A DNA stretch of 51,407 bases from Frankia torreyi. Lineage in GTDB: Bacteria; Actinomycetota; Actinomycetes; Frankiales; Frankiaceae. The notes below the pieces were generated by a model. The model did no database searches. It worked only from the letters and a program-made list of their open reading frames with translations, and had not been told where the DNA came from. The position numbers and the translations under genes are program-made. The DNA is taken from positions 26,049 to 77,455 of the forward strand of contig NZ_JYFN01000015.1 in NCBI RefSeq assembly GCF_000948395.1, given 5' to 3'. Of the stretch, positions 25,252 through 34,780 are shown piece after piece (position 1 is the stretch's first letter; the number at the start of each line of letters is the position of its first letter).

Positions 25252-27771
25252 GTGACCAACGTCGGGGTCGAGGCCGGCGAGCCGGTCCGGGTCGAGCTCG
25301 CGATCGGCGGCATGACCTGCTCGTCCTGCGCGGCACGGGTGGAGCGCAAGCTCAACCGGATCGACGGCGTGAGCGCCTCGGTGAACTACGCCACGGAGAA
25401 GGCGACCATCACCCTCGCCCGGCCGGCACCGGTCGGTGCGGCCGGCCCGGTGACGGTCGACGAGCTGATCGGGGCCGTGCAGGCCGCCGGCTACACGGCG
25501 AGTCTGCCCGCCGCCGCGACGAGCGGCTCGACCATCCGCGGGTCGGGCGGTGCGGCGGGCGCCGCTGGCGGTGGGGTGGGCGCCGCCGGCGCCCACGGCG
25601 CTGAGGTGAACGCCGCCGGCGCCGTCGGCGATGAGGCGGAGTCGCGGGACGCGGGCCTGCGGGCGATGCGTCGGCGCCTGACCGTCTCGGCGGTGCTGGC
25701 GCTGCCGGTGCTCGTGCTCGCGATGGTGCCCGCCTGGCAGTTCGACTACTGGCAGTGGGTCAGCCTGGCGCTGGCGACACCGGTCGTCCTCTGGGGCGGC
25801 CGACCCTTCCACGCCGCGGCGGCCCGAGGCGCCCGGCACGGTGCGGCCACCATGGACACCCTGGTCTCCCTCGGCACGCTCGCGGCTTTCGGGTGGTCGC
25901 TCTACGCGTTGATCTTCGGCGGGGCCGGTGACCCGGGAATGCGGCACTCGTTCTCGCTCACCGGCGGCCTGTCCGACGTCGGCACCGGCACCGCCGGGGC
26001 TGGGATGTCGTACGGCGGTAGCGGGATGTCCCACGCCGGCGGCGGCGCCACCGCGATCTACCTGGAGGTGGCCGCCGGGGTCACGGTGTTCCTGCTCACC
26101 GGGCGGTTCCTCGAGCTGCGTGCCCGGCGCCGCTCCGGTGCGGCGCTGCGGGCCCTGCTGCACCTCGGGGCGAAGGACGTGACGGTGCGCCGTCCGGTGT
26201 CGGGGCCCGGGGGCCTGACGGTCGAAACGCGGATCCCGGTCGACGAGCTGCGCCTCGGCGACGAGTTCGTCGTCCGCCCCGGCGAGAAGATCGCGACCGA
26301 CGGGGTCGTGCTCGAGGGGGTCTCCGCGGTCGACGCGAGCATGGTCACCGGCGAGTCGGTGCCGGCGGAGGTCGGGCCGGGGGATCCGGTGGTCGGTGCG
26401 ACCGTGAACGCGGGCGGTCGCCTGGTCGTGCAGGCGACCCGGGTCGGGGCCGACACGCAGCTCGCCCGCATCGCGCGGCTCGTCGAGCAGGCCCAGAGCG
26501 GCAAGGCGCGCGTCCAGCGGCTGGCCGACCGGATCTCGGCGGTCTTCGTCCCGACTGTGATCACGGCCGCGTTGATCACCCTGGGCGTCTGGCTCGCCAC
26601 CGGGCAGCCGGCGACGGACGCGTTCACCGCCGCGGTCGCCGTCCTGATCGTCGCCTGCCCGTGCGCGCTGGGTCTGGCCACCCCGACGGCCCTGCTCGTC
26701 GGCACGGGGCGGGGTGCGCAGCTCGGCATCCTCATCCGTGGCCCGGAGGTGCTCGAATCGACGCGGCGGGTGCAGACCGTGCTGCTCGACAAGACCGGCA
26801 CGGTGACCACCGGCCGGATGCGGACCGCCGCCGTCCACCCGGCGCCGGGGGAGAGCGCCGCCGACGTGCTGCGCCTCGCCGGGGCGGCCGAGGACGCCAG
26901 CGAGCACCCCATCGCCCGGGCCGTCGCCGACGCCGCCCGGGCGGCGGGCGGCGGGTCGCTGCCGCCGGTGACGGACTTCGCCAACGACGCCGGGCTCGGC
27001 GTGCGCGGCACCGTCGAGGGCCGGTCGGTCGTCGTCGGCCGGGCCCGCCTGTTCGCCGAGCTGCCGACCGAGCTCGCGGGCGCCTTGGCCCGGGAGCTCG
27101 ACGCCGGGCGCACGGCGATCGTCGTCGGCTGGGACGGCGCCGCGCGCGGGCTGATCAGCGTCGCCGACACGGTCAAGCCCACCGCCGCCGAGGCCGTCGC
27201 CGCCCTGCGTCGGCTCGGTCTGCATCCGGTTCTGCTGACCGGGGACGCGCAGGCCGTGGCCCGCGCGGTCGCCGCCGAGGTCGGGATCGCGCCCGAGGAC
27301 GTCATCGCCGAGGTCCTGCCGGAGGAGAAGGTGGCGACGGTCCGCCGGTTGCAGGACGAGGGCCGGGTCGTGGCCATGGTCGGCGACGGGGTGAACGACG
27401 CCGCCGCACTCGCCCAGGCCGATCTCGGGCTGGCGATGGGCGGCGGAACCGACGCGGCGATCGAGGCGTCCGACCTGACCCTGGTCAACGCCGACCCGCG
27501 GCTGGTGGCCGACGCGATCCGGCTGTCCCGGGCCACCCTGCGCACGATCCGGGGGAACCTGTTCTGGGCGTTCGCCTACAACGTGGCGGCGCTCCCGCTG
27601 GCCGCGGCCGGCCTGCTCAACCCGATGATCGCCGGCGCGGCGATGGCGTTCAGCTCGGTGTTCGTCGTGACGAACAGCCTGCGGCTGCGCCGGTTCGCCC
27701 CGCTGCCGGCGGCCGGCCCCGTGGCGACGCCATCCACGCGGCCGGCCCCCGCGGTCGCGGCACGATCCTAG
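25252..27771 (+). CDS. copA: Copper-exporting P1B-type ATPase CopA
   Basis: This 839-residue membrane ATPase pumps Cu(I) out of the cell. Order: one N-terminal HMA domain with GMTCSSC (Cys23, Cys26), a Gly/Ala linker, membrane helices, the actuator TGES loop in [12 protein letters not shown], the membrane metal site CPC in [16 protein letters not shown], the phosphorylation motif DKTGTVTTG (about 513), SEHPIARAV, and the hinge [15 protein letters not shown]. The last helices carry YN and [19 protein letters not shown], the Cu(I)-specific signature. An extracytoplasmic loop at about 225-265 is enriched in Gly, Met and His. GTG 25252 follows GGGGGAGGGGAAG. Its stop overlaps the convergent metG stop. 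Confidence 0.95.
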   Translation: MTNVGVEAGEPVRVELAIGGMTCSSCAARVERKLNRIDGVSASVNYATEKATITLARPAPVGAAGPVTVDELIGAVQAAGYTASLPAAATSGSTIRGSGGAAGAAGGGVGAAGAHGAEVNAAGAVGDEAESRDAGLRAMRRRLTVSAVLALPVLVLAMVPAWQFDYWQWVSLALATPVVLWGGRPFHAAAARGARHGAATMDTLVSLGTLAAFGWSLYALIFGGAGDPGMRHSFSLTGGLSDVGTGTAGAGMSYGGSGMSHAGGGATAIYLEVAAGVTVFLLTGRFLELRARRRSGAALRALLHLGAKDVTVRRPVSGPGGLTVETRIPVDELRLGDEFVVRPGEKIATDGVVLEGVSAVDASMVTGESVPAEVGPGDPVVGATVNAGGRLVVQATRVGADTQLARIARLVEQAQSGKARVQRLADRISAVFVPTVITAALITLGVWLATGQPATDAFTAAVAVLIVACPCALGLATPTALLVGTGRGAQLGILIRGPEVLESTRRVQTVLLDKTGTVTTGRMRTAAVHPAPGESAADVLRLAGAAEDASEHPIARAVADAARAAGGGSLPPVTDFANDAGLGVRGTVEGRSVVVGRARLFAELPTELAGALARELDAGRTAIVVGWDGAARGLISVADTVKPTAAEAVAALRRLGLHPVLLTGDAQAVARAVAAEVGIAPEDVIAEVLPEEKVATVRRLQDEGRVVAMVGDGVNDAAALAQADLGLAMGGGTDAAIEASDLTLVNADPRLVADAIRLSRATLRTIRGNLFWAFAYNVAALPLAAAGLLNPMIAGAAMAFSSVFVVTNSLRLRRFAPLPAAGPVATPSTRPAPAVAARS

Positions 27772-29282
27772 GCCGGGGCGGCCTCCAGCCGAGGGAACAC
27801 CGGGGCGGGATCGGCGACGCGGGGGCCGCCGTCGCCGCACTGGGCGGCGATGCGCGGCGCCGCGTCGGGCAGGAACGGGGTGAGGTGCGCGGCGAGCTCG
27901 CGGCAGGTGGCGACCAGTTCGGCGAGCACGGCGTCGAGGGCGGCCGGAGGCGCGTCCTGTTTGCGCTCGGCCTTGGCGAGGTCCCAGGGGCGGGCGGCCT
28001 CGACGTAGCGGTTGCCCTCGTTGCCGATCGTCGTGATGGCCTCGGCGGCGCGGCGGAAGTCGAACGCGGTGAACGCCGCGTCGATCGTCGCCGGCGCCTG
28101 CTCCCGGGCCGCCCGCAGCGCCGCGGCCCCCGGGTTGTCCGCCGCGACGGGCGGGATCACCCCGTCCCGGTAACGCTTCACCATCGACACGGTCCGGTTG
28201 ACCAGGTTGCCGATGTTGTTCGCGAGGTCCTCGTTGGCCCGGGTGAGCAGCCGCTCGGTGGTGTAGTCGGTGTCGCCGCTGCGGGCGACGTCGCGCAGCA
28301 TCCACCAGCGCAGCGCATCGGTGTTGTAGGCGGCGACGATGTCCGCCGGGTCCTCCGCGTTCCCGGCCGACTTGGAAATCTTCATGCCGTCCGCGGTGAG
28401 GTACTCGTGCACGAAGATGGTGTCGGGCAGGCGCACGCCGGCGGAGAGCAGCATCGCCGGCCAGTAGACGGCGTGGAACCGGATGATGCCCTTGCCGATG
28501 ACGTGGACGCGGGCGTCGCTGTCGTTCCACCAGTGCTGGAAGGTGGCGTCGTCGGTGCCGTACCCGGGCGCGGTGATGTAGTTGCCGAGGGCGTCGAACC
28601 AGACGTAGATGACCTGGTCGGGATCGCCGGGCACCGGAATGCCCCAGCCACGCGCCCGGGTCATGCTCCGGGATGCGCTGAAGTCCTCCAGCCCGGCCTC
28701 GATGAACGACAGCACCTCGCGCTTGCGGGTGGCCGGCTCGATGCGCAGCCGGTCGCTGGAGATGAGCTCGTGCAACTGATCCTGGTAGCGGCTGAGCCGG
28801 AAGAACCAGTTGCTCTCCTCGACCAGGTCCGGCACGGTCCCGTGCTCCGGGCAGCGGCCGTCGACCAGCTCGTCGGGGGCGTAGAACAGCTCGCAGCCGA
28901 CGCAGTACAGGCCCGCGTAGCTCTTGCGGTAGAAGTCGCCGCGCTCGGCGCAGGCCGCCCAGAGCTTCTCCACGCCGGGCCGGTGTCGCGGGTCGGAGCT
29001 GGTTTTGATGAAGTCGTCGAAGGAGAGGCTCAGCGGCTCGCGCAGGGAGCTGAACCGGGTGGCCACCCGCTCGACGTATTCCGCGGGCGTGATGCCCTCG
29101 GCCTCGGCGCCCTGGACGTTCTTCAGCGCGTTGTCGTCGGTGCCGGTCTGGCACCGGACCTCGTCACCGCGTGCCCGCAGGTGCCGGGCGAACGCGTCGG
29201 TCTCGACCAGCTCCAGCGCGTGCCCCACGTGCGGCTTGCCGTTGACGTACGGGATGGCCGTCGTCACGAAGTAGCGACCCAT
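27768..29282 (-). CDS. metG: Methionyl-tRNA synthetase
   Basis: This class I aminoacyl-tRNA synthetase charges tRNA(Met). At 504 residues it has the catalytic Rossmann domain with HIGH-type motif PHVGH (about 18-21), a connective peptide with a zinc-knuckle-like [25 protein letters not shown]-type motif [10 protein letters not shown] (about 300) and an alpha-helical anticodon domain. There is no C-terminal tRNA-binding EMAP domain. Family relatives with one CxxC knuckle are about this size. Its TAG stop is on the complement of the CTAG that also holds the copA stop. ATG 29282 gives the canonical [15 protein letters not shown] start. Whether it is the only metG in the genome cannot be told here. 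Confidence 0.92.
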   Translation of the reverse strand: MGRYFVTTAIPYVNGKPHVGHALELVETDAFARHLRARGDEVRCQTGTDDNALKNVQGAEAEGITPAEYVERVATRFSSLREPLSLSFDDFIKTSSDPRHRPGVEKLWAACAERGDFYRKSYAGLYCVGCELFYAPDELVDGRCPEHGTVPDLVEESNWFFRLSRYQDQLHELISSDRLRIEPATRKREVLSFIEAGLEDFSASRSMTRARGWGIPVPGDPDQVIYVWFDALGNYITAPGYGTDDATFQHWWNDSDARVHVIGKGIIRFHAVYWPAMLLSAGVRLPDTIFVHEYLTADGMKISKSAGNAEDPADIVAAYNTDALRWWMLRDVARSGDTDYTTERLLTRANEDLANNIGNLVNRTVSMVKRYRDGVIPPVAADNPGAAALRAAREQAPATIDAAFTAFDFRRAAEAITTIGNEGNRYVEAARPWDLAKAERKQDAPPAALDAVLAELVATCRELAAHLTPFLPDAAPRIAAQCGDGGPRVADPAPVFPRLEAAPA

Positions 29283-29632
29283 CGGTTTCGGATCCTCCCG
29301 CCCCGGTGCGCAACCTCGCAGATGAGGCTCCGTCGGGGCCTCATCGGTGGTCTGTCAGGACGCGCGGAAAAGGCCGGATGGCATGGACATCAGCATCATC
29401 CGGGGGCTCGCCGCCTCGGCGGTGACACGTGCCGTCGACACAGGGAGATCCTACCCGCCCGCCCCCGTGACGGCCGCCGGGAGCGGCACCGCCCGCCTAC
29501 GGCTTGCCGGCGACGCCGGCGTAAGCGCTGACCTCGGCGTCGGTCAGTCCCTCGCCGGTGGGGCCGGCGTCGCAGCCTCCGTCGGCCTGGCCGCGGGGGG
29601 CCATCAGTCCGGTCGCCCGGCCCGGCCCGGCT
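29283..29632. other. metG leader and spacer to the dehydrogenase gene
   Basis: A 350-bp gap on the 5' side of metG and the 3' side of the dehydrogenase (both minus strand). It contains the hairpin at 29321-29345. No gene is supported; the frames present encode Ala/Gly-rich sequence without family resemblance. Confidence 0.5.
29321..29345 (-). promoter_or_regulatory. Hairpin in the metG 5' leader
   Basis: Perfect 8-bp arms GATGAGGC (29321-29328) and GCCTCATC (29338-29345) around a 9-base loop, 39 bases before the metG start. There is no T-tract, no T-box specifier/antiterminator is recognisable, and the SAM riboswitch core was not found. It may be an attenuator stem or a protein-binding palindrome. 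Confidence 0.45.
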
Positions 29633-30631
29633 TCAGTCGCTGGTCGTGACTGGGAACTGCGGGCCGTCGCCTCGTTCGAAACCCAGGAGATTGGCGATCG
29701 TGACCTCGCCGATCCGCGTCAGTGCATCGGCGGTGAAGAAACCCTGGTGCCCGGTCACCAGAACGTTCGGGAACGTCAGTAGCCGCGCGAACAGGTCGTC
29801 GTCGAACGCTCCCCGTTCCGACCGGTCCTCGAAGAAGAGGGCGTTCTCCTCCTCATAGACATCGATCCCGAGATAGCCGATCAGCCCGTTCTTGAGAGCA
29901 GAGATGACGGCGGCGGTGTTCAGCAGGCCGCCGCGGCTGGTGTTTACCAGCATCACACCGCGCTTCATCCGGGCCAGCGCATCGGCATCGACGAGGTGGT
30001 GCGTGGCGGGAGTCAACGGGCAGTGCAGCGATATGATGTCGGATTCGGCGAAAATCTGGTCCAGTTCGACATACCTGACCCCGAGCCGTTCACATTCCGA
30101 GTTGGGCCTGACGTCGTGCGCGATCACCCGGCATCCGAATCCCGTCATGATCCGCGCAAAGACGGTGCCGATCGCCCCGGTGCCGATCACGCCGACGGTG
30201 CGTCCGTGGAGGTCGAAACCGAGCAGGCCGGTGAGAGCGAAGTTGTACTCACGCACCCGGTTGTAGGCCCGGCACACGTGGCGGTTCAGCGCGAGGATCA
30301 GGGCGACTGCATGCTCGGCGACGGCGTACGGGCTGTAGGCCGGCACGTGGGCCACCACGATGCCGAGCGAACGAGCGCAGGCGAGGTCGACATTGTCATG
30401 CCCAGCCGAGCGCAGCACCACCAGCCGGATGCCGTCCGCGGCGAGCCTGGTCAGCACGCCGGCCGACACCTCGTCCTCGACGAACACGCAGACCGCAGCA
30501 TGTCCCTGTGCCAGACCCGCGGTCTGTTCGGTCAACCGGTGTTCGATGAAATTCAGCTCGAGGTCACCGGTCCGGACGCTGCTCAGGAACCGGCGGTCGT
30601 AGTCCTTCGACGAGAAGACCGCGACCCGCAC
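29633..30631 (-). CDS. ldhA: D-lactate dehydrogenase-type 2-hydroxyacid dehydrogenase
   Basis: This is a 332-residue NAD-dependent D-2-hydroxyacid dehydrogenase; LdhA-like enzymes convert pyruvate to D-lactate. It begins VRVAVFSSKDYDRRFL, has LVVLRSAGHDNVDL with VPAYSPYAVAEHAVALIL, the Rossmann loop GVIGTGAIGTVFA, and catalytic residues Arg in MLVNTSRGG, Glu in DVYEEENALFFED and His in VLVTGHQGFFT. GTG 30631 is the conserved start; the frame is open a further 14 codons upstream. It stands alone between metG and a lipoprotein gene and is not part of the mycobacterial order, so it opens the accessory stretch. Confidence 0.9.
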   Translation of the reverse strand: MRVAVFSSKDYDRRFLSSVRTGDLELNFIEHRLTEQTAGLAQGHAAVCVFVEDEVSAGVLTRLAADGIRLVVLRSAGHDNVDLACARSLGIVVAHVPAYSPYAVAEHAVALILALNRHVCRAYNRVREYNFALTGLLGFDLHGRTVGVIGTGAIGTVFARIMTGFGCRVIAHDVRPNSECERLGVRYVELDQIFAESDIISLHCPLTPATHHLVDADALARMKRGVMLVNTSRGGLLNTAAVISALKNGLIGYLGIDVYEEENALFFEDRSERGAFDDDLFARLLTFPNVLVTGHQGFFTADALTRIGEVTIANLLGFERGDGPQFPVTTSD

Positions 30632-31086
30632 GTCTCGCCCCCGTCCCCTCGTCCTGCGCCGGTGCCCGCCCAAGACGGTACCGGGCGCAGGGGCGGATCT
30701 CCGAAGGAGCCACGGTACCTACCCGGGTCCGGGTCCGGGTCCAGGCCGTGCAGACGGGGCACGGCCAGCACGGGAGCGAGGAGTGATGCGGCCGGCCGAC
30801 ATTAGTCCGCGTGCCGTGGGCCGCGACGTCGACCGCAGGCACGAGTTCGGTTATCCGCGTCGGGTAAAGTCAGATCTCCAAACAGCCCGGGACGGTTCGA
30901 ACCTGTCCGTCATGCGACAGTGAGGTAATGCGCCACGAGGTGCGCAGTAGATTTTTCCTGTGCGTCTCGCCTGACGGTGGTGCAGGTCGCCGCTGTCATT
31001 CACCTGGCTGGCACGGGCTTCCTTGGCGGGGGCGTGGGTTCATTGCCATCTTTGCGTAGGTAACGGCATGTGGCTGGAGGAAAGTC
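30632..31086. other. Divergent spacer, dehydrogenase / lipoprotein
   Basis: A 455-bp gap between divergent genes, with relatively lower GC from about 30840. It contains a possible -10 TAGATT (30948-30953) and, near 30889-30910, GGACGGTTCGAACCTGTCC, which looks like an isolated tRNA T-arm but has no surrounding cloverleaf. A ribosome site GGAGGAAA sits just before 31087. No gene is seen. Confidence 0.5.
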
Positions 31087-31881
31087 GTGCTCCGTAGTCG
31101 CCTCCTTCCCGGTTTCGCCATACTCGCCGGGACACTCCTATTCGCCTCCTGCTCCGATGACCGAGCTTCGGATCTCTCGGCACCTGGCGGGGCCGCCACC
31201 ACGGGCACCTCCGCGGTGACGACCGCCACTGCCGACACACCGACGACAGGCGCGACCGCGACCCGCACGCCGACCGCGACCCGCACGCCGACTACGAGCA
31301 CAACGCCGGTCCGGCCAGCAGTCGCCCTGAACGGCGATGTCGACGGTGACGGTCGACCTGACACCCTGACCATCACCCAGCCGGGGACGCTCCACGCCCG
31401 CTACACCGGAGGGGGCGACGATGCAGTCCGCTTTCGGGCCGGTGACCCGACGTTCGTCGACATCCACGTCCTCGGGGCGGCCGACGCCGACCGCGATGGC
31501 CACGCCGAGGTGTTCGTCCAGACCGACCAGGGTGCGTCCATCCAGACCGCGGCCGTCTTCCGATACTTCGACGGTCACCTGCACCTGGTCACCCGGGCCG
31601 GGCAACAGGCCGCGCTTGCCTATGGTGGATCAACCGGATTCGTCGCGGCGTGGGCGTGCCGCCCCGCCGCCGTCCCCGCGGCGGCAATCGTCACCGAGAC
31701 GGGGCCGAGCACCTCATCCGGCGCGTATACGCTGACCCTCGACTACTACCGATTCCACCAGGCCAGCCTGGTGTCGCTCGTCCACAGGACCGCCGGCCCC
31801 GGCCCCCTCGACAGTCTGCCGGGCGTCCGCGACGAGCTCTCGGGCGAGACCGGCTGCGGACAGGCGCGGCTGAGCCCGTGA
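31087..31881 (+). CDS. Secreted lipoprotein with Thr-rich linker and FG-GAP-like repeats
   Basis: A 264-residue protein of unknown function. The first 22 residues form a lipoprotein signal peptide with lipobox LFASC (Cys22). A Thr/Ala-rich disordered linker (about 28-75) with short TRTPTAT repeats follows. The folded part has two calcium-loop-like acidic motifs, DVDGDGRPDTLTI and ADADRDGHAEVFVQT, as in VCBS/FG-GAP beta-propeller repeats, and two late Cys residues (in AWACRP and TGCGQ) that could form a disulfide. GTG 31087 follows a strong GGAGGAAA. Convergent with the hydrolase gene. Confidence 0.75.
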   Translation: MLRSRLLPGFAILAGTLLFASCSDDRASDLSAPGGAATTGTSAVTTATADTPTTGATATRTPTATRTPTTSTTPVRPAVALNGDVDGDGRPDTLTITQPGTLHARYTGGGDDAVRFRAGDPTFVDIHVLGAADADRDGHAEVFVQTDQGASIQTAAVFRYFDGHLHLVTRAGQQAALAYGGSTGFVAAWACRPAAVPAAAIVTETGPSTSSGAYTLTLDYYRFHQASLVSLVHRTAGPGPLDSLPGVRDELSGETGCGQARLSP

Positions 31882-31945
31882 CCGGCCCGATGCGCGTACA
31901 GAAAGCTGACCGGCCGGTCTGGGAGTTGTTCTTGCCGTCCAGGTC

Positions 31946-32863
31946 CTAGTCGTGCACCCGGGCCGAGCGCGGCTGGTCGGTGCGCAGCGCCGCCTCGGCC
32001 GGCAGACCGGGATCGGTGCCGGCCTCCAGGCGGGCGTCGACGGCCTCGGCCACGATCCTGGCCAACCGGTCGGGAGCGTCGAGCATGACAAAAGTGGAGC
32101 TGTCGGAGATCTCGACTAGCCGGGCGTTCGGGAACGCCTGCGCGAGCCGGCGGGCGTGGTCGAGCGGGAAGAGCTTGTCGTCGGTGCCCCAGGCCAGCAC
32201 GACGGGGCGGGAGAACCGCTCGATCGCGGGAGCCGCCCGCATGGTCAGGGCGGGATCCAGGGATGCCGTCACCCGCACCGCCTCGTGCCTGGTGCTGGCG
32301 TTCGTCGCGAACGGCCCGAAGATCTCGTCCTGCCGGGGGCGGGGCACAGCCGTCACGCAGACCGCCTTCATGAAGAAGGCGCGGCCGGGCCCGCTGGCGA
32401 GCGTGCTCAGTACGACGGCCCCGAGCCGGCGGCTGGCCCGGCACAGTCGGGCGATGTGCCGGAACGACCCCGGTGGGAAGTGCTCATAGCTGTCGCAGTT
32501 GGTCAGGACGAGGCCGCCGATGCGGGCCAGGTCCAACGAGTCGTCCCCCAGGGCGGTGAGGACCAGCCCGCCGCCGGTGTCGTTGGCGACGACCGTGACG
32601 TCGTCCAGATCGAGAAGCTCGATCAGATGGAGGATCCGACGGGCGGTAGCCGCGGCGCTCAGGTCCGCGTCGCCCACCGGCTCGTGCGCGCCGAGCGGCC
32701 AGGTCGGGACGATGCAGCGGTACCGGTCGCCGAGCAGGGCGACGAGGTCCTTCCACAGGGCACCGGTCACGTAGACGCCGTGGACGAACAGGAGCACCGG
32801 GCCGCTACCGATATCGGTGTAGCTGACCGGTAACCCGTCGACTCCGCACTGGTGGACGGCCAT
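31946..32863 (-). CDS. Alpha/beta-fold hydrolase with Asp nucleophile
   Basis: A 305-residue alpha/beta hydrolase. The oxyanion loop is LLFVHGVYVTGALWKDL, and the nucleophile elbow is VVANDTGGGLV, placing Asp95 where most hydrolases have Ser, as in haloalkane dehalogenases and epoxide hydrolases. The acid region is LAWGTDDKLFPLDHARRL. At the place of the catalytic His the protein reads ISDSSTFVMLDAPDRLA, with Thr instead of His. ATG 32863 is preceded by GGAGGAGGGAGG. Substrate is unknown; the missing His makes ordinary hydrolysis uncertain. Divergent from the MFS gene. Confidence 0.8.
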   Translation of the reverse strand: MAVHQCGVDGLPVSYTDIGSGPVLLFVHGVYVTGALWKDLVALLGDRYRCIVPTWPLGAHEPVGDADLSAAATARRILHLIELLDLDDVTVVANDTGGGLVLTALGDDSLDLARIGGLVLTNCDSYEHFPPGSFRHIARLCRASRRLGAVVLSTLASGPGRAFFMKAVCVTAVPRPRQDEIFGPFATNASTRHEAVRVTASLDPALTMRAAPAIERFSRPVVLAWGTDDKLFPLDHARRLAQAFPNARLVEISDSSTFVMLDAPDRLARIVAEAVDARLEAGTDPGLPAEAALRTDQPRSARVHD

Positions 32864-33138
32864 CGCCGCCTCCCTCCTCCGGCGGCCTTGGGCCACCTGA
32901 GCTGGTCGAGCCCCGAACGTCGGTGCCGGCTGTGCGCCACGGTCCGGTCGCGCGGGACGGCACCGACGGGTAACCACGCGATTGTCCTATGGCCCGGCCG
33001 CTTGTGCGCCGGGTCAGGACCAGTCGTAGGGGGATCGCGCGGTGGCCTTGACCTCATGTCGACTTCAGGTTCGAGACTGTTGGCCGGCCGGGGTGCGGTG
33101 GAGATTCCGCCGGGCAGCCTTGGCCGAGGAGGACCGTG

Positions 33139-34752
33139 ATGGCAGGCACTTCGCCCCCGACAGCCCTCGACCATCCCGACCCGCCGAACCTCCGGCCCCA
33201 CGGCTCCGAACCGGGATCGGACCCCGTCCGCGGGGCCACAGGACGACCGGTCGCCGGGCCGGCGGCTCCCGGCCCGTCGGCCGGAATCGACCGGCAGACC
33301 CGGCTCACGCTTGCCGTGCTGGTGCTCGGCGGGCTGATGGTCGTGCTCGACGTGACCATCACCAATGTCGCGATCCGCAGCCTCTCCCGCGACCTGCACG
33401 CCCCGCTGGCGGTGATCCAGTGGGTCACCACCGGCTACACCCTGGCGCTCGCGGTCGTGGTGCCGACGACCGCGTGGCTCGCCGCGCGCCTGGGCACCCG
33501 CCGCGTCTACGTCGCCGCGCTGGGCCTGTTCGGGCTGGGTTCGCTGCTGGCGGGGCTGGCCCCGAACATCGGCTCGCTCGTCGCCTTCCGGGTGCTGCAG
33601 GGGATCGGCGGTGGGCTGGTCAACCCGATCGCGATGACGATCGCGATGCGCAGCGCCCGGCCGGAGGTCCGGGGCCGCACGATGGGCGTTCTGGGGCTGC
33701 CCGTGCTCGTCGGCCCGCTCGCCGGGCCGACGCTCGGCGGGTGGCTCGTCGAGTACTCCTGGCGGTGGATCTTCCTGATCAACGTGCCGATCGCGCTGGT
33801 CGCCATTCCGCTGGCGTTGTGGCTGCTGCCGCGCGACGCGCCCGAGGGTGTCCGCGAGCGGCTCGACGTGCCGGGGCTCGCGCTGATCGGGCCGGGGCTG
33901 GCCGCCGTCGTGTACGGGCTGGCGGAAAGCGGCCGGCGTGGCACCCTCGTCTCGGCGGCCGTGCTGGTCCCGGCGCTGCTCGGGCTGGGGCTGTGCGTGG
34001 TGTTCGTGCTGCGGGCGGTGCGGCTGCGCACGCGGCGCCCGCTGGTCGAGGTGCGCCTGCTGGGCCGGCGGGCCGTCGCCTCCGGGGCCGGCACGCTGGG
34101 CCTGTTCGCCGCGGCCTACTTCGGCTCGATGTTCATCGTGCCGCTGTACTGGCAGCTCGTCCGGGGGCAGAGCCCGGCGGCCGCCGGACTGCTGGCCATC
34201 CCGCAGGCGCTGACCACCGGGGTGTCGTTGCAGGTCGCGAGCCGGCTGATCGATCGTGTTCCACCGGCGCGGGTCGTCGGGGCGGGCATCGTGATCGCGA
34301 CCGCCGGACTGCTGACCACCCTGCTCCAGCTCGACGCGAACACGCCGTACTGGCGTCTGCTGGCCTCGATGGCGGTGACCGGAATCGGGACCGGTGCGAC
34401 GATCATGCCCACGATCACGACGGCGATGCGTCACCTGCCCGACCGGGACACCGCCGCCGGCAGCACCCTGCTGAACATCACCAACCAGGTCGCCGTCTCC
34501 GTCGGCACCGCGCTGACGTCGGTGCTGCTCGCGTCGAACCTGGCGAGCCTGGCCGGCCTGGACCAGGGCGCCGACCTCTCCGGCGACATCCCCGCCACCG
34601 CGGCCGGCGGCGTGGTCGCGGCCTTCCGCCACACCCTGCTGCTCCCGGTGGCCCTGATGGCGGTCGCCGGTGCGGTCGCCCTGCTCCTGCTGCCCCGCGG
34701 CGAACGGCACGACACCTCGGTCGAGGCCGAGGCAGCGCATGCCGACCTCTGA
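33139..34752 (+). CDS. MFS drug exporter, DHA2 (EmrB/QacA) family
   Basis: A 537-residue membrane transporter with about 14 predicted helices that exports drugs using the proton gradient. After a 50-residue Pro/Gly-rich cytoplasmic N-terminus, helix 1 has LVLGGLMVVLDVTITNVAIR (DHA2 motif D1), loop 2-3 ARLGTRRVYV (motif A), helix 4 LVAFRVLQGIGGGLVNPIAM (motif B) and helix 5 LVGPLAGPTLGGWLVEYSWR followed by WIFLINVP (motif C). ATG 33139 follows GAGGAGG; GTG 33136 is the alternative. The divergent hydrolase may be functionally linked, but no regulator gene is adjacent. Confidence 0.9.
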   Translation: MAGTSPPTALDHPDPPNLRPHGSEPGSDPVRGATGRPVAGPAAPGPSAGIDRQTRLTLAVLVLGGLMVVLDVTITNVAIRSLSRDLHAPLAVIQWVTTGYTLALAVVVPTTAWLAARLGTRRVYVAALGLFGLGSLLAGLAPNIGSLVAFRVLQGIGGGLVNPIAMTIAMRSARPEVRGRTMGVLGLPVLVGPLAGPTLGGWLVEYSWRWIFLINVPIALVAIPLALWLLPRDAPEGVRERLDVPGLALIGPGLAAVVYGLAESGRRGTLVSAAVLVPALLGLGLCVVFVLRAVRLRTRRPLVEVRLLGRRAVASGAGTLGLFAAAYFGSMFIVPLYWQLVRGQSPAAAGLLAIPQALTTGVSLQVASRLIDRVPPARVVGAGIVIATAGLLTTLLQLDANTPYWRLLASMAVTGIGTGATIMPTITTAMRHLPDRDTAAGSTLLNITNQVAVSVGTALTSVLLASNLASLAGLDQGADLSGDIPATAAGGVVAAFRHTLLLPVALMAVAGAVALLLLPRGERHDTSVEAEAAHADL

Positions 34753-34780
34753 CCGGCGGCAGCACCGATAGGATGATCGC

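Noticed and set aside
25114-29154. A 1346-codon open frame on the minus strand across copZ, copA and metG
   Set aside because: It is a shadow of copA and of metG in another frame; the real metG frame and copA motifs are clear.
30885-30915. A tRNA T-arm-like sequence GGACGGTTCGAACCTGTCC
   Set aside because: The TTCGAA loop and five-pair stem fit a T-arm, but no acceptor, D-arm or anticodon stem could be found at the right distances on either strand, so no tRNA is called.
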